A stretch of 64,000 nt of DNA from Hymenochaete sp. R1 (lineage: Eukaryota > Basidiomycota > Agaricomycetes > Hymenochaetales > Hymenochaetaceae). Each line of letters opens with the position of its first letter. The first letter of the stretch is position 1. Shown piece by piece: positions 47,323 through 59,035 of the stretch. A program made the translations under genes and the position numbers. The stretch is taken from contig JAFREE010000028.1 of the NCBI GenBank assembly GCA_019400425.1, positions 1-64,000 on the forward strand. Direction: 5' to 3'. The notes under the pieces are model-generated. The model saw only the letters and a program-made list of their open reading frames with translations, was not told where the DNA came from and ran no database searches.

Positions 47323-48475
47323 AAGGCGTTCGTTAATAGAGGATGAGTTGCCGCAGTAGTCTGAGCGTAGTACTGTTGTATTTTTGCAGATCTAAAGCAA
47401 AGCGCCTGAATGAGAAATGCTTATCGCTTTGTATTGAAGATTATGTGTTCCGGTCAAAATATACTCTATGTCCAGTGATTGAAAGCCTTGCTTTTGCGTG
47501 TACGTGTTGTTGTCTCTTGTTGACGCGTCCGATCGACCGGCGCCGTATCGCTTCTTCTGCGCTAAAAACCGGAGTCTTGACTCGAGTTGTGCGTGAAGTC
47601 AACGAAGTCCTCCCTAACACACGACTGCTGACTTCGATTACTTATACTTTTTCCTCTATAAAAGTATATCGGAATACCTGCTCCAAACATTACTGCCTCT
47701 TTCGACCGTTACTTCATGCTGCGTAACTCTGCTGTAAACCGTGACGCAGAGTATTGCTTGGCAGCTCGTCGTCTGGCTCATTTCTTCTGAGCCTCATAGA
47801 CCAACAGTTTCCAAGCCTGTCAACGACGGAATCTAGCATTTAGGACCTCATTTGTGCAAACTTATGTCCTCGAGAAATTTCTTCAGGCAACGAAAAGCGC
47901 TGCTGTGCCTAACCACATAGACTGGCACATGGCGGCTATGCCTACGGACCGCGCAAGAATAGGGGCGAAATACAACACCAAGCTCTAGGACTTTGTACAG
48001 AAACATATACTCGACCACAGCCAAATAATACATTTTGACTCAGCTGCTTTCACGCTTTGAATGGCTCTCGGGGGAGAGCACTCACAATCTTCGGAAATGA
48101 TTTGAGTTTATTGCGTTTGGGTAGAATCGTCGGCATGCAACTATTGCTGCAGGCTCATCTAGTCCCTCCAGGTCTGTACCTCATGATTTTGCACCATTTC
48201 TTTCATAAATCAAATCATGATTTGGCAGGCTCTTTTTCGGCCGAGTGGCAAGATTGCACAGCCCGTTATCTCCTTTGAACCAGTGAGGTGCTGGAAGGTA
48301 CCGTTTTAGACCTTCTCATTGAAGATCTAGCATTCTACATACCGTACGTGTGGACTCTCATTTTAAAAGTATAATTATTCATTGTCTTGTGACTCCTGCG
48401 TCCTTGATCGCGACTTCTGCATTGTCATGGACTGCCATTGCCTAGCAAAGCTATAAATAGGCAAACGTCAAATTC
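47323..48475. other. Intergenic region with no supported gene
   Basis: About 1.15 kb between AspRS and the broken GH74 copy. Only short frames; no motif or repeat recognised. Confidence 0.45.
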
Positions 48476-50340
48476 AGAGAGGTAGAGGCTTCATCCCAAG
48501 CATCGTATTTAATACATCGGAAAGAGGCGTTGTTACGCTCGCGCTGATATCGGCGGTCTCTACCATTTTAAATCTGACGGCTCCTAAAACCCGTTTCTCG
48601 ACTTCGCTGATATTGAGCACTGGAACTAGTGGGATGGAGACGCGTTAGCTACGAATCCTGTCGACCCGGATAATGTGTAAAAATGTGAACATTGTAAGTA
48701 TCAGTCTTTTATGAAATGGAATTGCGTCATACTTACAGCGAAACAATGAAAGGCCACGGGAATGTACACGAATGACTGGGACCCAAACAATGGGCAAATC
48801 ATGATTTCTAAAGACCGAGGTGACTCGTGGACCACTTCCGGACTACCTTTCAAGGTGATAACGGTTCGGTTTGGTATCAATTTTACTGTATTGATTGGTT
48901 TCCACACAAGGTCGGTGGAAATATGCCTGGACGTGGCATGGGTGAACGTCTTGCAGTCGATCCGAATGACAATTCCATCCTGTTTCTCGGAGCTAGATCT
49001 GGACACGGTCTTTGGACTTCGACTGACTCTGGAGTTACATGGACGAACGTGACTAGCTTCACTGATACAGGTGAGTTTCTTGTCTTTCTTCTTGATGAGT
49101 AATTCGCACTAAAGGATACACACAGGATCTTACGTCCCAGACCCTACTGATACTTCGGGACTGAACAATGACATCCTCGGTATATCATTTGTGACATTCG
49201 ACTCGACCTCTGGTAGCAGTGGTTCTGCCACACCCAGAATCTTCGTTGGAGTCGCAAATGCAGGATCGACCAATATTTACAAATCAGAGGATGCTGGAAG
49301 CACATGTATGTATCCAAAATAGTCCGATTTCAGCCTTTATAATCCAGACTCAATACACTTCTACATATAGGGGAAGGCATTGCTGGACAGAACAGTACTT
49401 ATATACCGCATAAAGGAGTGCTTTCTCCTTCAGAGAAGGTCCTTTATGTGTCGTACTCGAATGGCGGTGGACCTTATGATGGGACACTTGGTATGTTATT
49501 TCTTCATATGGAGTTTAATTGCACTTTCGATGCAGAGCTGATGGATGAATCTAGGTGCCGTATGGAAATACGACATCACTTCTGGGGACTGGACGGACAT
49601 TACACCTGTGTCTGGAAGTGACCTCTCATTCGGATTTGGAGGTGTTGCCGTTGATCTGCAGAATCCTGGAACAATAATGGTTGCTGCTTTGAACTCATGG
49701 TGGCCTGATGGTCAGATTTTCCGTAGCACTGACAGTGGATCGAGCTGGTCACCCTTGTGGTCTTTGGAGGTTTACCCTGACATTGACAAGTGGTACACGT
49801 ACGATGACTCACTCGCACCATGGATTGGGCCAAATTATGTCGATACAACTCTTGGGACTCTTCAAATTGGGTGGATGATGGAAGCCTTGGTGATTGACCC
49901 CTTCAACAGCGATCACTGGCTTTACGGCACGGGTGAGACTATTTATGGAGGTCACGATCTGACGAAGTGGGACACGACACACAATGTCACTATTAGGTCC
50001 TTATGGTGATACCTCTGGGTCAGCTCCGATACCAACGACAGCTTCTTCAACTTCCACTATTACTACAGCCTTGTCGACGACGACGACATGCATCATCTCG
50101 GCTCAGACAACGATCAGCATTGTAGCAACCACTAAGGCATCAGCTACTTTTACTTCCAGTACAGCTGCTGCAAGCGGGACCGCGAATACATATACGGTCA
50201 ATAGGGAGGTATGAGTGGTACAAGTAATTTTAAAAAGGCTGACACCGGATATTGTTGCTGGAATAGAATGGTCGGGTCCAACAGCCTGCGCTACCGGACC
50301 TATCTGCAAATATAGCAGCGACTGTGATTTGGCGTCTTAG
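48476..50340 (+). pseudogene. Broken GH74-CBM1 xyloglucanase copy, mosaic of old and near-identical sequence
   Basis: Three parts differ in character. At 48476-48682 the N-terminal GH74 block survives only as a diverged remnant (GRGFIPSIVFNTSERGV; ADIGGLYHFKSDGS) with frame changes and two stops. From 48749 to about 49999 the DNA is nearly identical, introns included, to the GH74 gene at 28805-27556 in inverse orientation, covering MYTNDWDPNNGQ to HNVTIRSL. Then about half of the catalytic domain, including the GDVGG aspartate, is missing, and the sequence jumps to the domain end YGDTSGS, a Ser/Thr-rich linker (50020-50205) and, after a possible intron, a partial CBM1 (WSGPTACATGPICKYSSDC). 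It lacks signal peptide and catalytic residues and cannot encode an active enzyme. Confidence 0.88.
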
Positions 50341-50769
50341 TTTCATACAAAGCCAGGAAGGTGTTTTTGACGCCCTCCTGTCCTTTCAGACGATTCCCAG
50401 TATGTGACATCCCGAGATCTTCTCGCTCTCGAGTTTATTAGGGCTTAGGCTACCCCGAACTATCTTATTATCATATACAAATTTATATGGGTCTTTAGAA
50501 TGTTCATCGTTATGCTATACTTCCACGAGAAACTGGGAAATAAAGTGAATTGTGTGTCGCTCGCCTATCGGCTTGAATACGAACCGGCTAAATTATTGAC
50601 AATTTATGGTCACGGTTTGAGTCCCAGGGAGCCCACCTGCCGTATGTCTGCTCTCGAATTGTGAACCTCTTCTGCTGTTTCCATTTTCTTTTTCACAATT
50701 ATCAGCGTCGATCGCCGATCTTCTTCGAGTATATTCAGTTAATCGGTCTTGGACACTCGGAGAAATTGA
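50341..50769. other. Intergenic and promoter region before HisRS
   Basis: 430 bp. A tRNA B-box-like string (ggtttgagtccc) occurs at about 50614 but no cloverleaf can be folded around it. The last 100 bp should hold the HisRS promoter and leader. Confidence 0.5.
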
Positions 50770-52965
50770 ATGCTGCGAGTCATACGCTCAACCAAAGCTC
50801 CTCATCGATTAAGACCACCAGCTGGCGCCCGACAATTTCTTACCGGTTGGAGAAAGTTGTCAACCATGACTACAAACGAGGAATCCCTCGTCCAGGAGAT
50901 CGCCGAGCAGACCACCCTGGTGAACAAGCTTAGGTTGGATGCAAGCCCCGGGGTAGACGAGGCCAAAGCGAAACTATCGGACTTGAAGAAGAGTTTGGGA
51001 CTGTTGAAGAAAGCTGTGAGTGGGGACAGAGGTGTAGAGAAGAAGAAGGGACGATTGCTATTGAAGACCGCTAAGGTACGCAACGACAAGTTTGAGATTT
51101 CCGTTACTGCTCTTGCCTAACTTATGGTCAGGGCACGCGTGATTACGGACCAAGCGAAATGTTTCTCAGAGAGCATGTCGAGCGAATAGTCAAGGATTGC
51201 TTCACGACCTTTGGTGGAAGTCAACTTGATACACCTGTCTTTGAGCGAAAGGAAATTTTGACGGACAAATATGGCGAGGATGCAAAACTCATTTTCGATC
51301 TCATGGATCAAGGTGGCGAGCAACTGTCACTTAGGTACGACCACACCGTACCGTTGGCACGATATCTAGCAGAAGACTCGGCTCGTACGGGATCAAAGTT
51401 ATGGCAGGTTGGGAAAGTTTATCGGAGAGACAATCCTGTAATGTCAAAGGGCCGAATGCGTGAATTCTCGCAAGCAGTGAGTCTCAAATCCCCTTAGATT
51501 ATTTATTTATGACAATGCTAGATAGGATTTCGATATATCCGGCGCTGGCGATACTATGATTTATGATGCAGAAATTCTGAGTTTAACATGCACTATTTTA
51601 AGACGACTGGACGTGGGGGAATTCACCGTAAAGGTATTCACCTTTAAGTTTCGTTTTTTTAGTATGGAGATTTAACAAATATTTAAGCTTAATCATAGAA
51701 AAATCCTAGACGGTATTTTCGAAGTGTGTGGTGTCCCGTCAGAAAAGATCCGGGCGATTTCGTCGGCTGTAGACAAGCTTGACAAGGTGAGAGTATCCTC
51801 AGTTCAGTTTCCTGTATGAATCGTAGCTAAGCATGGGCAGTAGTCACCTTGGAGCGAAGTGAAGAAGGAAATGTGCGGTGAAAAAGGACTTGATCCTGCA
51901 GTGGCAGATAAAATTGGCGAATATGTGAAGAAGAAAGGTCTGTATTCTGTTAAACCTGCGTCTTTTATTGTTCACTGAAGCAATCTTGTCATAGGCGGCG
52001 AAGAATTGTTGTCAAAACTTCTCGCAGATTCTGACCTCACTGCCAATGAAAACGCCAAGACAGGCTTAGCTGAGATGTCGTTGTTGTTCAAATATCTGAA
52101 TGCTTACAACGTCTTAGACAAGGTGACTTGGCTTACTTCTCCTTCCGATATTTTACTTATGACGAAAAAAGATCTCCTTCGACATGTCCCTTGCTCGTGG
52201 ACTTGACTACTACACAGGCATCATCTACGAAGCCATTGTCGAAGCTTCCGCTCCTCCGGGTTTCACAGCCGATCCCATTGCTGATTCTTCAGAAAATCCC
52301 GCGTCCAAGAAGAAATCCGCCAAGAGGTCTGGAAAAGAGGGTGAAGAAGAAGAGGAAATTGACGAGGACTCTGTTGGTGTCGGGTCTATCGCAGCTGGAG
52401 GTCGATACGATAACCTCGTTAGCTCGCTGAAATCGTCGGCGGCTAGTGACACAAAAAAAATTCAAATCATTCCTTGCGTTGGGATATCCTTTGGTTTGGA
52501 CCGGATATTTGCGATTTTGTATCCCAAATGGCGAGATAGTGGGAGAAGGCAGAAGGAGTTGCTGGCTTTTGTTATCGCAGCTGGGGATGGCCTCTTAGTC
52601 GAGAGAATGAGACTCGTGTCAGAACTTCGAGAGGCCGGTATAAAGGTTTGGATTTTCATCCAGCCGGCTTTAACAGTTGCTTATATGCCATTTAACAGGC
52701 GGACTACCTCGCGAAGAACAAGCCCAAAATCCCGGCTCAATTTGCTGCTGGGGAAAAAGACGAAGTGCCGTTTGCGATTATTCTTGGCGAAGCGGAACTC
52801 AAGGAGGGTTTTGTGACCGTCAAAGAACAAAGGTGGGAAATGAAGGATGGGATAAAGACAAAGATCGAATCTGCGGACAAGGGTTTGAAGATTAAACGGG
52901 ATGAGCTCGTCGAATGGCTGAAGGATAATCAGGTGTTCAAGGATTGGCAGGAGCAGAAGTGGTAG
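50770..52965 (+). CDS. HTS1: Histidyl-tRNA synthetase, probably both mitochondrial and cytosolic forms
   Basis: Two in-frame starts exist. ATG 50770 gives a 32-residue Arg-rich, acid-free extension ([20 protein letters not shown]), typical for mitochondrial import; ATG 50866 ([15 protein letters not shown]) gives the cytosolic form. A WHEP-like helix pair follows, then the class II core: [28 protein letters not shown], motif 2 ([19 protein letters not shown]), the histidine loop [21 protein letters not shown] and motif 3 ([17 protein letters not shown]). The anticodon domain ends FKDWQEQKW. An acidic/Lys-rich insert of about 35 residues ([19 protein letters not shown]) separates two catalytic motifs. 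Yeast HTS1 makes both enzymes from one gene in the same way. Introns lie near 51075, 51477, 51633, 51787, 51937, 52123 and 52646. Confidence 0.94.
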
Positions 52966-53260
52966 ATACTGTATTATAAATATGGTAGACTTATTATACC
53001 TTCTGATGCCGACCGCAATTCTTTTTTAAAGAACGCCAAATTTCGACGGAATAAATGCCGCAGGAGCTTTAGCGGCACTGGTTTCTTGCTCGATACAAAC
53101 TGTCATAATTAAGAATATTATATCAGGATGCTTTGTGCTCGGTAATTAAGGAAGCTGGGCAATGCCAAGGCTTCGATGTATGATATTATGGCCCACAAAA
53201 TTCAAGAACAAACATTTCTAGTGGGCGGATAAGCTTCACCGCAGAGTGCAGGGGTCGATT

Positions 53261-54107
53261 TCACTCGGATCCAGAGCCGGAGTACGATCCCTCCTCATCT
53301 GGAGAGGTAACAAGAGGTAAAACGCTGATTCACAGGACTAAGACTAACTTGCGACGTACCATCGTCGTCGTCAGCAAAATCACCCTTCGATATCCCCATT
53401 CCAACTGGAGGCGGTCTCATCAGTTTTCGAAGGTCGTCGTCCTCCTGTCCTCCTAATAAATCCCAAGCGGTATCGCCGTACTTATCCTTAATCCTGGATG
53501 AGCAAAACGGATCAATATCTCAGATAGACCCATACACGTCGTCTTAGACAGAGGCATACTTTGAACTAGCGCCACATTCCAGTAACTCGGAAGCAACTTC
53601 GAATCTGAGTTCGGGGTTGGACTTGAGCTCCTTGAGGGCAAGATGTAACGGTGTGGCTCCTTCTAGTTTGTTGGTCGGATCCACATCGCATCCATCTTGC
53701 TCGGTTATGATTTTTAGGACAAAAATTGACCCACGAGAAGCTCTTATAAGGATGTTAGTTGAGACATTGAAGGCGTAACAAACAAGACTTACGCAACATG
53801 CAATGCTATAGAAAACGAATTGAGGCTTCAGTTCTTCATCCATGCAAGTACGAGGGCTCGCCTGTATTTCCTACACTACCAAACTCCGTCAATACTCGCT
53901 ACAAATAATAATTAGGGGCATAGTCACCCATCCATATAATTGATGTCCAAATTCTCGTCTTCAATCAGTTCATTCATTAGATCCTCATCGTCCGTCCGAG
54001 CGGCTAGCATCAGCCGTTCGTCTAAAACAAACTTAAGATTTAGCCCAGGGTTATTTGAGGCGTCACAGAGCTTGTCACTCACGTACGGAAGCTCCCTCTT
54101 CAGACAT
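53261..54107 (-). CDS. Small ankyrin repeat protein, YAR1-like
   Basis: The start MSEEGASV at 54107 is joined over a short intron to HERLMLAARTDDEDLMNELI. The ankyrin core is pieced from small exons: INYMDGVGNTALHVAASRG needs a GC-AG intron (53806-53861) and a 13 nt exon (53793-53805) followed by a 50 nt intron. GSIFVLKIITEQDGCDVDP, LEGATPLHLALKELK and, after an intron at about 53570, DKYGDTAWDLLGG follow. The tail is acidic (DFADDDD; EEGSYSGSGSE) and the stop is at 53261. Length about 170 residues, ankyrin repeats and an acidic tail fit Yar1, the chaperone of ribosomal protein uS3; orthology is inferred only from this. It is divergent from SRP14. Confidence 0.78.
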
Positions 54108-54298
54108 CTTTCTGTAGATGTTCTATGGTGAAAGAGATGAGATGATGGTAGATGGTCGATGAGAGGCGTTTCTAGCTGCGCACGCGACTTACGCCGGATC
54201 GGATGTGCTGGACGTGTCGGCGAAATGATATACATGACCAGAAGAAGTTCTTCGCCTCTTGTCCTCACTCCGCAACCTATGCGGATAAACCAAACTCT
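54108..54298. promoter_or_regulatory. Compact bidirectional promoter (YAR1-like / SRP14)
   Basis: 191 bp between divergent start codons, covering both leaders. No defined motif is recognised. Confidence 0.55.
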
Positions 54299-54958
54299 AT
54301 GCAGCTTGTAGATAATGATACGGTGAGCCCGCTGTACGATCGTCTTCGAAAGCTATCTAATAGTCCACTCCAGTTCCTCAAACAGCTAACGACTGCTTTC
54401 GAGGAGGCAAATAAGTCGGGCTCGTCAGTATGGCTAACTCATAAGCGCCGTATGTCCAAATCCACAATTTATGAGTGGGCATGCTCTGATCTACTCTAGT
54501 GACCTACAATTGCGACGGAGATGTAGACATGAACAACGAGGATGGTGATGACTTGAGAGAATACCCTTGCCTGGTGCGATGCACGAATGGGAAGGATGTG
54601 ATGTTCTCAACGCATGTAAGCAAACTATTGTTGCCAACCACATGCGCGAACTTCTTATCATTATTTGATCTAGGTGCATCCGGAGGGGTTGAACAAGTTC
54701 CACGCTACATACGGGGCATTACTCAAAAATTCTATGCCATCGTTACGGAAACGAGACAAGAAACGGGAGAAAGAGCGTACGGAACGTATTGCCCAGGCGA
54801 AGAAACGCAACACCGAGCCGGTCCTCATCGAAGGCTTTAAGCGTGGCTCTGGTCGACGAAAACGGCAACGTCGTATGAGAGCTGCTGTCAAGCAAGAGGA
54901 AGCACTCAAAAAGGTGGGAGAGCGACAATCAAAGACCAAACATCAAGTGCCTCCATAG
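54299..54958 (+). CDS. SRP14: Signal recognition particle subunit SRP14
   Basis: The first exon is 8 codons (MQLVDNDT, 54299-54322). After an intron comes FLKQLTTAFEEANKSGSSVW, then LTHKR joined over an intron to LTYNCDGDVDM. The core has YPCLVRCTNGKDVMFSTHV, then over an intron HPEGLNKFHATYGALLKNSM, and the C-terminus is strongly basic (KRGSGRRKRQRRMRAAVKQE). This is the SRP14 Alu-RNA-binding fold, in which the basic tail contacts RNA. With its partner it slows elongation while the signal peptide is delivered to the ER. The acidic insert after the first strand pair (DMNNEDGDDLRE) is longer than in animals, which is usual in fungi. Confidence 0.9.
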
Positions 54959-55303
54959 ACATTGAAAACTTAACCGAATGCTTTCAGTCGGCAAATATAC
55001 AAAATCTTCCACCTGTATTATCTGACATCCCACTGAAATCCGACTTGTACCTATAATCTGCTGTTAATCGAGTGCATACATAGACATGAGGTAGCGGCGT
55101 GCCACTAGGCAAGCCGTCGGAGCAAAGTTGGTGATATCACTAGGTCGCGCGCTTACCGGCGGACGCAGTCTTCGTCCTCACCCTCACCATTCCACAACCC
55201 TCCTTCCACCATTCTCTCATGTATCTTTATATACATTAATCTCTGCTATTGAGGACCACGCATCACTTAAGTCATCAATTTCTGAGGACTAGAGTTATAC
55301 CCG

Positions 55304-58300
55304 ATGCAACCTCCGCCGAAGGCAGGGACCAGCACAAGCCCTGATCCTTTCCTCGACGACGACGACGAGGAAGGATGGGAGGAGATGCCGGTCGTCCGCG
55401 ATGAATTTGCCAATGGCCTTGACGAGGAGGATCGCAAGAAATTCCACTACGTTACCCCAGAGAAGGACGAGACTGTCAACGCGACAGGGGTGATCGACTT
55501 CGACGAGAGCGGCCGAGAGTGGCGGGATAAGGTCATAACCAATGAGAAGGAATATAATGAATACACTCGCCTGCGCTTGACAGAGGAGAATGATGACGAC
55601 GAAGTGCACTTGAGAACGAAATTCCTGTTCGATGAAGACAAGGCGATGACACCTCTGAGCCAGATGCAGGCTACGAAGAACATGCTTACCGAAGCGCAGA
55701 GGATCGCCTACGTCGGAATGTGTGCGCTGGTCGCAAAGGAGATGGCTGCGACTTTCGAGGGAGTGAAGAGCAAGGATCTCAAGGCGGCGATTGAGTCGCT
55801 AGAGCTCTGGTCGCTCAAGATCTTGGGACGGCTATATTATCATATGGAGCTTGAAACTCAAGGTATGTTTCTACCCTTTATTAAATTTACTTGCTCCTGA
55901 ATGTTCTAGATAGAGCAGAAAATGATCGAAAGCCTAGCCGAGCATGGTGTTCAAGCTACGGATTTGGCACCGGCTCTTATGGCCACACATACAGTCGCGA
56001 ATCCGGAGTACGATCCTGTCGAGGGCAAAAAGCAGGAGATCCAACGACAAATTGATGAGGAGGAGAATTTACGGAAGGAAGAAGCAGAAGCAGAAGACAT
56101 TGTGGACGACATTTTGAATCCTAAACTACCTGAACCTCCCAAGACGCCTATCACCCCGACCCCTTTTCAAACCACTGCCAACGTTTTACAAAAAAACACG
56201 CCTGAGTCAGTACCTGGTGTAAGCACCACACTCTCGACAGCTGATAAAGACGTCACTTTGGATATCCGGTGGACTGTTCTCTGCGACTTGTTCCTTATCC
56301 TTATTGCCGATAGTGTATATGATGCTCGTTCCCGAGTGTTACTCGAGGCTATTGCATTCAAGCTCGGATTAGGATGGATCGACGTCGTTAAGTTTGAGCA
56401 ACGAGTAACAGAGGCGCTGGAGATTCAGGAAAGCGTTGACAAGCTGGAACAGAAAGAAGTCATTGAGGGGCGAGTGAAGAGTGCAAAGAAGAGGCGGTAT
56501 GCGATGCTGGGTCTGGCGACCTTAGGTATGTTTTCTCCGGATTAACAAAAATACAAACTGACATCCTTGTATGTAGGCGGTGGTCTCGTTATTGGATTAT
56601 CCGCTGGTTTGCTAGCACCTGTAATAGGGGCTGGTCTTGCAGGTGCTTTCTCAGTTGTTGGTGTCTCTGGCACTTCAGCATTTCTCGCAGGTACTGGTGG
56701 TGCAGCGGTCATTACAACCGCCGGAACGCTTACGGGGTCAGGGATTGCTGCACGAGGTATGGCTCGACGAACGCAGAACGTACGGCAGTTTGATATGTTG
56801 CCTTTGCACAATAATAAGAGGGTTAACTGTATTCTGACTGTCTCTGGGTACGTTAACACAATACTCATGCTGAAGGCCAGGGAGGACTCAGCGTTTATCC
56901 GACAGATTTATGACTTCTTCAAAAGACGATGTACGATTACCATTCAGTGTCCTCGATCCTGTGGTAGGGGACGTCTTCAGCGTTCTATGGGAGCCCGAAA
57001 TGCTAGGCGAGACGGGTAGTGCATTGAAGATTCTGACATCTGAAATTTTAAGTCAAGTCGGGCAAACCGTTTTACAAGCAACAGTAATGACGGCACTTAT
57101 GTCTGCACTCCAATGGCCAATCTGTAAGTACATTCAAATGCATGAAATTTGGCAAAGCTCCTGACCGGTTTGCAGTGCTGACCAAACTCGGATATTTGAT
57201 CGATAATCCCTGGTCGAATGCTCTCGATCGAGCGAAAGCCGCTGGATTAGTCCTAGCAGACGTACTTATCCAGAGGCACCTTGGTGTACGCCCCATCACC
57301 CTCATCGGTTTTTCGCTTGGAGCCCGCGCCATCTTCTACTGTCTCCTCGAGCTCGCGAAACGCAAAGCCTATGGAGTCGTTCAGGACGTTTTCATTCTCG
57401 GCGCGACCTTAACTTCATCGAAACAGAATTGGTTATCAGCACGATCCGTTGTATCGGGGCGATTTGTCAATGGATTCGCGCGCAATGATTGGATTCTTAA
57501 TTATCTATTTCGTGCGACAAGCGGTGGGTTGCAGAATATAGCAGGCTTGAGACCTGTGACAGATGTACCTGGCTTGGAGAATGTGGACTTGACAGACAAG
57601 ATTGCGGGTCATATGAGCTATCGGACGTTCATGCCGCTTATTCTGGACCAGCTTGGGTTTCCTGTGTCTGCGGATTATTTCGATGAGCCGCAAGTAAGTT
57701 CATCATGCTTGAATCCTTATCTCTTCGACTTCTGCGATGAATACGAAACGTTGACTGTCACTTGGTATGCAGGAACCAGATATGGACGTAGACCGCATGG
57801 TTGTTCGTTCAGGAGAAGAGCAGAAGAAGAAAGGCTGGTTCTCTCGTCGCTCGAGCAAAAAGAACACTAATGCAAATAAGCGTGTTTCACTGCCTCCCGG
57901 CGCCAAACAACCGAGTTCGAGTGCGCTCAAGTCACCTATGGCAAAGGAAGTATACGAAGTTCCAGAGGAAGATCTTAAACAACCGTCCACTCCCGCGCCA
58001 GAGTCAGAGACATCTACTGTCGTAGGATCTCCTGTTCATTCAACGTCGTCTACCCCGAGACCATCGGATGTAAGCGAAGACGATAGAGATGTCCCAAAGC
58101 ACGCTGGCTTCGATTTCAAAGCCATACAGGAGATTATCGCTCATTCGGATCCGGATGCCGGCGACATGGATATTCACGCACCTGTGGCACAGACCCCACG
58201 TGCAAGGCTATCAATGCCTCTTCCACACGAGCCGACAAACCAATCCGAGAGCGTACCGGTTTCACTACCCACCCGAAACCTCTTTGCTTCGGAAGGGGAA

Positions 58301-59035
58301 GGAGATATTGGTGCATTGCGTAGGCCCGCTGGGAGTCGTGTCACAAGCACACCAGCATTTGATCTTCCAAATGAGGCTGACGACGGAGAGGGAGAGGATG
58401 GCGATATATCATCTGCGCTTGGTCAGAAGCCCAGAGCTTTGTTGGGATTGGGAAAGAGCTCTACTGGGGACTTAGCTTCATCATTTTCGCGCTCGGTATC
58501 GCTGTCCAATACACCTACGGCCAGTTCCGCAACATACCTCGGCTTTGGTGGTCTCGAAGCCCAATCCTCGTCCTCATCGCGCCCATCGTTTGGCTGGGGT
58601 GCCTCGGAGGCATCTGCGCCTGAAAGCAACACATGGACCTCATCAGGGTCTACCTTCGGCCTTTCGGATCCATTCTCACTCGCATCGTCCTCGCGAGCAA
58701 GTGCTCAAGCGGAACCATCCCTCACCTTCGGCGGGACGGACGGAAGTTTGTGGAATTCAGGCCCGAAAGGGCGGGAAGCAGCTTCAGACGTCGATGAAGT
58801 GCTTCGGTCACCATTTGCAAGCCCGCCTGCCACCGCGTCAATACCAGAAGATGTGCTCAATCCGTTTGCGATTTCATCCACGAACCTTGTGGTTAACTCA
58901 GGGAAGAAAGAAGATGGCTGGCAGCCTCCACCTTTGCTGCGGAACAACGGAGCTACGAATAATAAAGAATCAAATGCAAAGGCGAATTTCGCGAATGCGT
59001 CATCATTTAGCATTAATTCGAACCCCTGGGGCTGA
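55304..59035 (+). CDS. DUF726/TMCO4 family membrane protein (Mil1-like), with long disordered C-terminus
   Basis: It starts MQPPPKAGTSTSPDPFLDDD. An acidic N-terminus (WEEMPVVRDEFANGL) leads to a helical region (EAQRIAYVGMCALVAKEMAA). After an intron at about 55863 a second helical part ends before the Gly/Ala-rich hydrophobic segment at 56560-56760 (GGLVIGLSAGLLAPVIGAGL), likely two membrane helices. The alpha/beta hydrolase part has RPITLIGFSLGARAIFYCL, with the nucleophile-elbow motif GFSLGA, and DVFILGATLTSS. The domain is that of TMCO4 and yeast Mil1 (YFL034W). The final exon (from about 57773) adds about 420 Ser/Pro-rich residues with FGG and SNPWG-type motifs that could bind trafficking adaptors. 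About six introns. The catalytic triad beyond Ser is not verified. Confidence 0.85.

Noticed and set aside
50600..50630. tRNA B-box-like string ggtttgagtccc
   Set aside because: No A box at the right distance and no acceptor stem pairing could be found.
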